Origin: Candidatus Gallimonas intestinigallinarum
GTDB lineage: Bacteria > Bacillota_A > Clostridia > Christensenellales > Borkfalkiaceae
NCBI GenBank assembly: GCA_019116405.1
Contig: DXBS01000033.1
Coordinates: forward strand, 1 to 6,606
Direction of reading: 5' to 3'
Length of the DNA stretch: 6,606 nt
Positions 1-4,104 of this stretch are shown in pieces. The position numbers were made by a program, and so were the translations under genes. How positions within the stretch are numbered: position 1 is the first letter of the stretch; every line of letters starts with the position of its first letter. Below the pieces are notes generated by a model. It searched no databases and was not told the DNA's origin. It saw only the letters and a list, made by a program, of their open reading frames with translations.

Positions 1-1
1 T

Positions 2-364
2 GTCACGCTCGGCGGCGTCGCACCCACCATCGAGGCGGCGCAGACGATGGCGTTCCTCGTCACGGGCTGGACGTCCATCCTGCATGTGCTCACCGTCCGC
101 AGCAGAAAGAGCATCGTGCTCTACCGCGTCAAGGACAATCCCCGGCTGTATATCAGCTGCGCGGTCATGCTCGTGCTCCTCGGCGGACTTGCGGGGCTTG
201 CCGCCATTCCTGCCGTCGGCGAGGCGCTGGAGATGAGCGCGCTTTCCGTCTGGCAGTGGCTGATCGTCGTCGCGCTGACGCTCGCGCCCACGGTCGTCGC
301 GGAGTACGGCAAGTTCTGGGACTATATCCGCTCGCGCAATGCCGAGCGCACCCGCGTCAGGTAA
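2..364 (+). CDS. Cation-transporting P-type ATPase, C-terminal end (partial)
   Basis: The reading frame is open from the window edge and ends at TAA 362-364, giving the last 120 residues of a larger protein. It reads as the C-terminal membrane domain of a P-type cation ATPase (Ca2+/Mg2+-type, Cation_ATPase_C family). The cue AAQTMAFLVTGWTSILHVL (residues 12-30) matches the family's 'A-TMAF---' helix followed by 'N/V-RS' (TVRSRKS, 31-37). An N-P-L-like loop follows (DNPRLY, 45-50), then a hydrophobic helix (51-71), the SVWQWLIVVALTLAP helix (82-96), and a closing acidic/lysine motif (AEYGKFWDYIRSR, 100-112). The ATP-binding, phosphorylation and ion-binding residues lie upstream of the window, so the transported ion cannot be assigned. 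The ATG at 47 is internal to the gene and is not the start. I am confident of the family and not of the substrate. Confidence 0.8.
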   Translation, partial: VTLGGVAPTIEAAQTMAFLVTGWTSILHVLTVRSRKSIVLYRVKDNPRLYISCAVMLVLLGGLAGLAAIPAVGEALEMSALSVWQWLIVVALTLAPTVVAEYGKFWDYIRSRNAERTRVR

Positions 365-380
365 TTTGTATGGCAATTTC

Positions 381-410
381 AAAGCGCCGCCTCGGACGAG
401 GCGGCGCTTT
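381..410. terminator. GC-rich hairpin after the P-type ATPase gene
   Basis: The arms 381-394 and 397-410 are perfectly complementary (AAAGCGCCGCCTCG and its reverse complement), and the stop codon lies 17 bp upstream. Both ends of the stem run into A or T stretches (AAA/TTT), so it could act in both directions. The trailing U-tract is weak (CTTTGTCGTTC), so this is a probable but not ideal intrinsic terminator. Confidence 0.6.
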
Positions 411-454
411 GTCGTTCAGATCGGGCGGACGATGACGTCCGCGTGGGCATGCGA

Positions 455-546
455 TTAGTCCTCCAATTTTCTGAGCGCTCCTACGGCATAGGCGTAGTCG
501 TTCAAGATCGAATACAAACGTATTCCAATCTGCCCGATGCTTGAAC
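455..546 (-). pseudogene. Short C-terminal reading-frame remnant, unknown family
   Basis: Read on the minus strand, one frame gives about 30 codons ending at the TAA whose complement is 455-457. The peptide contains GQIGIRLYSILNDYAYAVGA, then LRKLED and the stop. The amino-acid texture looks like the amphipathic end of a real protein, although no start codon or ribosome binding site is present. An in-frame stop bounds it near 545, which is close to where the plus-strand integrase similarity begins. I do not recognise the family. It could be the tail of an element gene cut by the same deletion that truncated the integrase, or a chance open stretch. Confidence is low. Confidence 0.25.
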
Positions 547-842
547 CCTATATCACAGAAAATCCCGTCATACAAAGTGATCGCTATATCGAACGAAGGT
601 ACAAAAGAATCCTCCCGGGACATAAACTTTACGATATGCGAACTACTTTTTATACGCGATGCAAGGAATGCGGGGTGGATAAGGCGGCAATGGATGAGAT
701 GGTGGGGCACTCCTCCGGGGAACTGGAAAGGGCCTACACAGATTTATCCGATGAATACCTGATCCGTGAGGCAAAGAAAATAAAATACAGCCTGCCCCCA
801 ATTCTGTCCCCAATTCTGCCCCCAAATTTGTCCCCAAATTGA
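537..842 (+). pseudogene. Tyrosine recombinase / phage-type integrase, C-terminal fragment
   Basis: The 101-codon frame encodes only the end of a tyrosine recombinase catalytic domain. HKLYDMRTTFYTRC (residues 29-42) corresponds to the HxxR box, with R35 as the second catalytic arginine and Y32 at the usual His position. MVGHSS (55-60) gives the third box with H58. AYTDL (66-70) supplies the candidate nucleophile Y67, with the normal nine-residue H-to-Y spacing. The N-terminal arm-binding domain, the core-binding domain and the first catalytic arginine are absent, against a family length of roughly 350-400 residues, so it is a decayed remnant. In-frame TAG at 495-497 closes the frame upstream, and the first ten codons look unrelated to integrases. 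The last 16 codons are low-complexity P/L/S/N residues encoded by a 12-bp tandem repeat. Its position near a duplicated tRNA-Pro 3' end fits an element that integrated at this tRNA. Confidence 0.8.
794..841 (+). repeat. Four 12-bp tandem repeats at the integrase 3' end
   Basis: Four consecutive 12-bp units with consensus G(C/T)CCCCAAWTYT start at 794, 806, 818 and 830. Units 1 and 2 differ by one base (GCCCCCAATTCT, GTCCCCAATTCT). Units 3 and 4 carry AAATTT/AAATTG. They overlap the final codons of the integrase remnant and end about 75 bp before the att core copy. Short direct repeats beside the core are typical arm-type binding sites of tyrosine integrases. That role is inferred from position. 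Confidence 0.7.
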
Positions 843-878
843 CAGTTTCATGCGTTGGGAAGGCCCAAAAAACAGCAA

Positions 879-924
879 AAAATGGGCTGAAAACAAGCAA
901 AAACGCCCATTTTCAGCCCATTTT
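879..924 (-). terminator. 15-bp inverted repeat, terminator-like, beside the left att copy
   Basis: The arms 879-893 (AAAATGGGCTGAAAA) and 910-924 are perfect reverse complements with a 16-nt loop. Read on the minus strand, the stem follows the tRNA-Pro 3' end copy and is succeeded by a T-rich run (rc of 865-882), as in an intrinsic terminator. It is the counterpart of the hairpin that follows the intact tRNA. Confidence 0.55.
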
Positions 925-944
925 GGTCGAGGTGACGGGATTTG
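916..944. repeat. Left copy of a 29-bp direct repeat (att-like, tRNA-Pro 3' end)
   Basis: This stretch is identical over 29 bp to 1118-1146, starting GCCCATTTTGGTCGAGGTGA and ending GGGATTTG. It contains the tRNA 3' CCA, the discriminator, the acceptor 3' strand and part of the T arm. The match stops at both flanks (A versus C before it, C versus A after it). A partial tRNA 3' end next to an integrase remnant is the classic signature of an attachment site. Confidence 0.8.
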
Positions 945-1071
945 CGCCTTTGGCGGCGCGCCCCGGTGAACAGCACACCGTGCTGTTCAGTTTGCGTCCG
1001 TGCTTTCTGTTTTCTTCTCTATCACGCAAACCGCTCGCTCCCACTCGCGCCTCCACCCTCAAATCCCGTCA
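933..1071. repeat. Structured segment bounded by 12-bp inverted repeats
   Basis: The outer arms are TGACGGGATTTG (933-944) and its exact reverse complement CAAATCCCGTCA (1060-1071). Inside them lie a small hairpin (945-948 with 952-955), a 10-bp hairpin with a 3-nt loop (967-976 with 980-989, TGAACAGCAC), and an 8-bp inverted repeat (990-997 GTTTGCGT with 1024-1031). I see no credible gene here; the long reading frames crossing it run antisense through the tRNA. It could be a nonautonomous palindromic element or a folded RNA. Its function is unknown. Confidence 0.5.
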
Positions 1072-1088
1072 GTACGCGTATCCCAACC

Positions 1089-1121
1089 AAAAGGGCGAAC
1101 AGACAAAATGTCTGTTCGCCC
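1089..1121 (-). terminator. Intrinsic terminator of tRNA-Pro
   Basis: The 13-bp perfect stem pairs 1093-1105 (GGGCGAACAGACA) with 1109-1121 around an AAA loop. On the minus strand it begins 4 nt beyond the encoded CCA and is followed by TTTT (rc of 1089-1092). It is well placed to end the tRNA transcript. Confidence 0.8.
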
Positions 1122-1146
1122 ATTTTGGTCGAGGTGACGGGATTTG
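1118..1146. repeat. Right copy of the 29-bp direct repeat, inside the intact tRNA-Pro
   Basis: This copy is identical to 916-944. It overlaps the 3' part of the tRNA (T loop through CCA) and the first bases of the terminator stem. The two copies start 202 bp apart, so exact recombination between them would delete 202 bp and leave a complete tRNA followed directly by the other hairpin. Confidence 0.8.
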
Positions 1147-1202
1147 AACCCACGACCTCTTGGTCCCGAACCAAGCGCGCTACCAAACTGCGCTACACCT
1201 CG
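1126..1202 (-). tRNA. tRNA-Pro (anticodon CGG)
   Basis: Read on the minus strand, a full cloverleaf can be drawn. The acceptor pairs CGAGGTG with CACCTCG, the D arm is GCGC-AGTTTGGTA-GCGC, and the anticodon stem CTTGG/CCAAG closes the loop TTCGGGA, giving anticodon CGG (reads CCG, proline). The variable loop is AGGTC, the T loop is TTCAAAT, the discriminator is A, and CCA is encoded at 1126-1128. The T stem (GTGGG/CCCGT) has two G-U wobble pairs at its outer end. Its 3' strand lies within the 29-bp repeated core and its 5' strand mostly lies outside it. That would be expected if an integrating element supplied the 3' end, although such wobbles also occur in ordinary tRNAs. The gene has its own consensus promoter and terminator and stands alone. 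Confidence 0.95.
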
Positions 1203-1213
1203 ACAGCCAAACT

Positions 1214-1242
1214 ATTATACCAAACAACCGTGCATTTTGCAA
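1214..1242 (-). promoter_or_regulatory. Sigma-A promoter of tRNA-Pro
   Basis: On the minus strand, TTGCAA (1237-1242) and a perfect TATAAT (1214-1219) are separated by 17 bp. The -10 ends 11 bp before the mature 5' end of the tRNA at 1202. Confidence 0.85.
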
Positions 1243-1334
1243 GCGATTTTCGGGTGCGGCTTGTCGCTTGTCACATTTTTTTCGCGGCGGAGATAAAATG
1301 GAATGATATTTCTTGCACCATAGGGCGCAAAGGC

Positions 1335-1363
1335 TTGCCATTTGCGCAAACTTGCGGTATAAT
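1335..1363 (+). promoter_or_regulatory. Sigma-A promoter of the metallophosphoesterase gene
   Basis: TTGCCA (1335-1340) and a perfect TATAAT (1358-1363) are separated by 17 bp. The start codon lies about 40 bp downstream of the -10, so the leader is short. Confidence 0.8.
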
Positions 1364-1404
1364 AACTGTCAGTCATCGGAAATTTTCGCCATGCGGGAGG
1401 GGAT

Positions 1405-2274
1405 ATGATCGCAGCTATCATCATTGTGGCAGTCATCGCCGTGCTCATTGTCGCGGTCTGTGTGCGGGGCGCGTGGGAAAATCATGCTCTGCAATGCAAT
1501 CCGCTCACCGTGGAGGATGAAAAGCTTCCCGCCGCCTTTGACGGGCTGCGCGTCGCGCATATCTCCGACCTGCACAACACCCCCTTCGGCAAAGACCGGC
1601 AAAAGTTGATCGGACTGCTCGCGAAGGCAAAGCCTGATCTCATTGTCGTGACGGGCGATCTCATCGACAAGCGCCGCCCGGGCATGCGCAACGCCCTCGA
1701 CTTTGCGGCGCAGGCGGTCAGGATCGCGCCCGTCTACTACGTCCCGGGCAATCATGAGGCGGCGTCCGCGGAGTACCCCGCATTGAAAAGACAGCTTGCA
1801 GAGCTTGGCGTCATCCTGCTGGACGACAGGGCAGTGCGGCTGGAGCAGGGAGGGGAGGTGCTGACACTGATGGGCGTCGCCGATCCCCGCATGTGCGTCC
1901 CCAACGAGAATGGGGCGATCGCGCGCTGCATGCAGGAGAAGCTGGCCGCGGTCACAGAGGGCGCGGAGGGATATCAGGTTCTGCTTGCGCACCGCCCGGA
2001 GACGCTCACGCAGTACGCGCAGGCGGGCATCGACCTCGCGTTCTGCGGGCACGCGCACGGCGGACAGTTCCGTCTGCCGTGGGGCGGCGTCATCGCGCCC
2101 AATCAGGGATTCTTTCCCAAGATCACCGCGGGCATTTACAGGCAGGGCGGGACGCAGATGGTCGTCAGCCGCGGGCTGGGCAACAGCTGGATCCCCATCC
2201 GCCTGTTCAACCGCCCCGAAGTGCTGCTCGTCACCCTGCACCGCGCGAAGGCAGCTGTTTCGGAGAAAAAGTGA
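1405..2274 (+). CDS. Membrane-anchored metallophosphoesterase (YkuE/YaeI-like)
   Basis: The 289-residue protein begins with an uncleaved-looking hydrophobic anchor (residues 2-20) followed by a calcineurin-like metallophosphoesterase domain. The metal-binding series is complete: SDLH (54-57), GDLID (84-88), GNHE (115-118), AHRPE (195-199) and GHAHGG (215-220). These residues hold a dinuclear metal centre that hydrolyses phosphoester bonds. The order of motifs and the N-terminal anchor resemble the YkuE/YaeI group, whose members act at the membrane surface. The natural substrate cannot be read from the sequence. The start at 1405 is supported by GGGAGGGG at 1395-1402, a slightly short spacing, and by the promoter just upstream. 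It is probably transcribed alone, since the next gene has its own promoter, although I see no terminator in the 68 bp between them. The length is typical and no key residue is missing. Confidence 0.9.
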   Translation: MIAAIIIVAVIAVLIVAVCVRGAWENHALQCNPLTVEDEKLPAAFDGLRVAHISDLHNTPFGKDRQKLIGLLAKAKPDLIVVTGDLIDKRRPGMRNALDFAAQAVRIAPVYYVPGNHEAASAEYPALKRQLAELGVILLDDRAVRLEQGGEVLTLMGVADPRMCVPNENGAIARCMQEKLAAVTEGAEGYQVLLAHRPETLTQYAQAGIDLAFCGHAHGGQFRLPWGGVIAPNQGFFPKITAGIYRQGGTQMVVSRGLGNSWIPIRLFNRPEVLLVTLHRAKAAVSEKK

Positions 2275-2293
2275 CCGCGCAACGATTGGTCGC

Positions 2294-2322
2294 GTGACAT
2301 TTTCCCGCATTCGTGCTATGAT
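2294..2322 (+). promoter_or_regulatory. Extended -10 promoter of the XRE regulator
   Basis: GTGACA (2294-2299, one mismatch to TTGACA) and TATGAT (2317-2322) are separated by 17 bp. TG at 2314-2315 forms an extended -10. The ribosome binding site GGAGGG (2331-2336) follows, 6 nt before the ATG at 2343. Confidence 0.75.
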
Positions 2323-2342
2323 GAGAGCACGGAGGGAAAACT

Positions 2343-2822
2343 ATGACGCTTGGCGAAAAACTTAAAACCTATCGCGCGGAACACAACATGACGCAGGAAG
2401 AACTTGCCGCAAGGCTGTTCGTGACGCGCGCCGCCGTCTCCAAGTGGGAGCGGGATGCGGGCTATCCGGGCATTGACAGCCTGAAGCTCATTGCAAAACT
2501 CATGGACTGTACGCTGGACGAACTGGTCTCGGACGACGACGTGGAGGGGCAGAAGCTGCGCGATCGGCGCGCCGCCGGGCGCGCATACGTCTGCGCCGTG
2601 GCGTGCTTTGCCGTCGCTGTGCTCTTTGCGCTGCTCGCCTATTTTCTTGCGCAGCCGCTGTTTCTCATCGGCGCGGGAAGTTTTTGCGTCGCCTATCTGG
2701 TGTTCGCCTTCTTTTCCCGCCCGCGCTTCAAGCGGCTCGCGGGCAATGGCGTCTATCGCGCCGTCGTGCTCGTCATTCTGCTTTTTCTCATCGTGTTCAT
2801 TACCGTCATGGGCATAGTATAA
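2343..2822 (+). CDS. XRE-family HTH regulator with C-terminal membrane segments
   Basis: The 159-residue protein has a Cro/C1-type helix-turn-helix domain at residues 4-62. It shows the usual TQEELAARLFVTRAAVSKWE pattern (17-36) and the closing MDCTLDELVSDD segment (54-65). A charged linker (66-80) leads to three hydrophobic stretches, at about 81-101, 105-125 and 138-158, that should anchor it in the cytoplasmic membrane. Firmicutes carry many such XRE-plus-membrane proteins, often acting as repressors that sense a membrane or small-molecule signal through the tail. The target and signal here are unknown. The start is fixed by GGAGGG at 2331-2336. It is flanked by its own promoter and a strong terminator, so it is probably monocistronic. 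Nothing in the sequence ties it to the pst operon downstream. Confidence 0.85.
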   Translation: MTLGEKLKTYRAEHNMTQEELAARLFVTRAAVSKWERDAGYPGIDSLKLIAKLMDCTLDELVSDDDVEGQKLRDRRAAGRAYVCAVACFAVAVLFALLAYFLAQPLFLIGAGSFCVAYLVFAFFSRPRFKRLAGNGVYRAVVLVILLFLIVFITVMGIV

Positions 2823-2880
2823 GCAATATAATATGGAAAGGGGGATGTGATGCCGCTCCCCAATGCCATGAGACCTGTGT

Positions 2881-2922
2881 GCCGCGCGCCCCGCAATATT
2901 TGCGGGGCGCGCGGCTATTTTT
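2881..2922 (+). terminator. Strong intrinsic terminator after the XRE gene
   Basis: A perfect 16-bp GC-rich stem (2881-2896 with 2900-2915, loop TAT) is followed by TATTTTT at 2916-2922. It separates the XRE transcript from the pst control region. The 308-bp gap 2823-3130 holds this terminator and the pst regulatory array; I see no convincing gene in it. Confidence 0.9.
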
Positions 2923-2950
2923 GTATGGAAGTGTTCCGCAAAGCATACAA

Positions 2951-3069
2951 ATTACAAAGTTGCACAAGTTTGTAGCAAAAGAGACAACTTCCCGGACTTG
3001 TAAATTCTTTTTTACAAATTGGCAAAATAATTTACAGGATTGTGACAAAATTGTGCAGGAATGATTACA
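2951..3069 (+). promoter_or_regulatory. Phased TTACA-like repeat array, putative PhoP/PhoB binding region
   Basis: The proximal cluster is TTTACA (3031-3036), TGTGACA (3041-3047), TTGTGCA (3051-3057) and GATTACA (3063-3069), ending at 10-12 bp intervals. Further units are TTTACA (3011-3016), and upstream ATTACA (2951-2956), TTGCACA (2960-2966), GTAGCA (2972-2977) and GAGACA (2981-2986). Their ends fall near multiples of one helical turn. Known PhoP sites in Bacillus are TTAACA-like direct repeats with about 11-bp periodicity, and E. coli Pho boxes also repeat every 11 bp and end about 10 bp before the -10. The regulator itself is not in the window, so its identity is inferred. Confidence 0.6.
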
Positions 3070-3075
3070 AGCGCG

Positions 3076-3084
3076 TGCTATGAT
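3076..3084 (+). promoter_or_regulatory. Activator-dependent extended -10 of the pst operon
   Basis: TGCTATGAT (3076-3084) is an extended -10. At the 17-bp position (3056-3061) there is no recognisable -35 (CAGGAA). The last repeat unit ends 9 bp before the -10, the geometry expected when a Pho-type activator replaces the -35 contact. Confidence 0.65.
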
Positions 3085-3130
3085 ATAGGCACAATTTGAA
3101 AAGAGACAAGAAAGAAAAGGAGAAAGAACA

Positions 3131-4039
3131 ATGAAGAAGAAGTTTTTGGCAATCGGCGTCGCTGCGGCTCTGTCCGTGACGGCAGTCGGCATGATGGCAG
3201 GCTGCGGCCCTGCAAGCGCAGACGGTGTCACGGAGATCACGGCAGCATTTTCCCGTCCCAATACTTCCGGTACCTATGGTGCGTTCAACGAACTGGTCGT
3301 AAACAGCGAAGGTAAGTCCATTGACGAGGCAATCAACGACGACGGCCTTGACTTTGCAGCTTGCGTGCAGTACTCGCAGGAGACCGGTAACGTCGTGACC
3401 GACGTCGCGGCAAACCCCAATGCGCTCGGCTATATCTCGCTCGGTGCGGTTGCGGCAAACTCCAATCAGATCAAAGCGGTTCAGGTCAACGGCGTGGATG
3501 CGACGGTCGCAAACATTGAGAACGGTTCTTATGCGCTGTCCCGTCCCTTCAACTTTGTGTACAGAACGGAAGAGGGAATTTCCGACCTCGCGCAGAACTT
3601 CATCGACTTCATCGAGAGCGCGCAGGGACAGGAGCTTGTCAATGAGGAGTATATCGGTCAGGCGGAAGAAGCGAAAGAGTATACGCCTTACTCCGGCTCC
3701 GAGACGACGCTGACCCTTACGGGTTCCACCTCTGTCCAGCCCCTGATGCGTGACTTCATCATCCCCGCTTATCAGGAACTCAACCCCGGCATCACGATCG
3801 AGTGCTCCGGCTCCGGTTCCGGTCAGGGCGAGTCCGATGCGGTCGCAGGCAACAACGACCTTGGCATGATCTCCAGAGCGCTTGGCTCGGACTACGCGGA
3901 CACGCTGACCGCTTACACCATCGCGCTGGACGGCATCGCGGTCATCGTGCAGAAGGATGTCGCTCTCACGAATGTGACGTTCGATCAGCTCTACAATCTG
4001 TACATGAACGGAACGCCCATTCCTTGCGACGCTGAGTAA
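3131..4039 (+). CDS. pstS: Phosphate-binding lipoprotein PstS, circularly permuted
   Basis: This 302-residue protein is the extracellular phosphate receptor of the Pst ABC transporter. A lipoprotein signal (KKK then a hydrophobic core) ends in MAGC with C25 as the lipidated cysteine. The order of the mature parts is reversed relative to standard PstS. The usually C-terminal half comes first: SRPNTSGTYGAF (41-52, with R42 and S46-G47-T48 as phosphate ligands), NPNALGYISLG (95-105), SRPFNFV (137-143), then an AQGQELVNEEYI end (164-175). A polar linker (176-193) joins it to the usually N-terminal half: LTGSTSVQPL (196-205), SGSGSGQGESD (226-236), NDLGMISRAL (242-251), IALDGIAVIV (265-274). The protein ends shortly after FDQLYNLY (286-293), where standard PstS continues into the second half. 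All expected ligand segments are present, so it should bind phosphate. The start is set by AAGGAG at 3117-3122, 8 nt upstream. Confidence 0.9.
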   Translation: MKKKFLAIGVAAALSVTAVGMMAGCGPASADGVTEITAAFSRPNTSGTYGAFNELVVNSEGKSIDEAINDDGLDFAACVQYSQETGNVVTDVAANPNALGYISLGAVAANSNQIKAVQVNGVDATVANIENGSYALSRPFNFVYRTEEGISDLAQNFIDFIESAQGQELVNEEYIGQAEEAKEYTPYSGSETTLTLTGSTSVQPLMRDFIIPAYQELNPGITIECSGSGSGQGESDAVAGNNDLGMISRALGSDYADTLTAYTIALDGIAVIVQKDVALTNVTFDQLYNLYMNGTPIPCDAE

Positions 4040-4056
4040 TTGAAGAAAAATGTTCG

Positions 4057-4088
4057 AATTCCGCTGAGGGAAGGCCCTCGGCGGGATT
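4057..4088 (+). promoter_or_regulatory. Intercistronic hairpin between pstS and pstCA
   Basis: A 14-bp stem pairs 4057-4070 with 4075-4088 (AATTCCGCTGAGGG against CCCTCGGCGGGATT, two G-U pairs) around an AAGG loop. It has no strong U-tract, so partial termination or protection of the upstream pstS mRNA end is more likely than full termination. Either would keep the receptor in excess over the permease, as described for the Bacillus subtilis pst operon. Confidence 0.65.
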
Positions 4089-4104
4089 TGCTTGGAGAAA
4101 AACT

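Noticed and set aside
425..442. Hairpin GCGGAC/GTCCGC
   Set aside because: The stem is only 6 bp with no U-tract, which is expected by chance in GC-rich DNA.
357..710. A 117-codon minus-strand frame
   Set aside because: It overlaps the terminator and lies antisense to the integrase catalytic motifs, with no recognisable domain and no ribosome binding site.
916..1146. CRISPR array
   Set aside because: There are only two direct copies, they are tRNA-derived, and the spacing is far too long.
839..1147. A 102-codon plus-strand frame crossing the att region
   Set aside because: It ends with a peptide (VEVTGFEP-type sequence in the adjoining frame) that is simply the antisense of the tRNA-Pro gene. 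It has no ribosome binding site and runs through two hairpins.
942..1520. A 192-codon plus-strand frame
   Set aside because: It spans the tRNA in antisense and then overlaps the promoter and start of the metallophosphoesterase in another frame. VTGFEPTTSWSRTKRATKLRY is a well-known type of spurious tRNA-antisense translation.
1369..2310. A 313-codon minus-strand frame opposite the metallophosphoesterase
   Set aside because: It is an Arg/Ala/Asp-rich shadow frame typical of GC-rich genes. The plus-strand frame has all metallophosphoesterase motifs, a promoter and a ribosome binding site.
2850..2975. A possible 41-codon small gene after a GGGGG ribosome binding site, with TATAAT at 2827-2832
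   Set aside because: It runs straight through the strong terminator stem, there is no -35 near 2804-2809, and the peptide has no recognisable features. Without conservation data it is not supportable.
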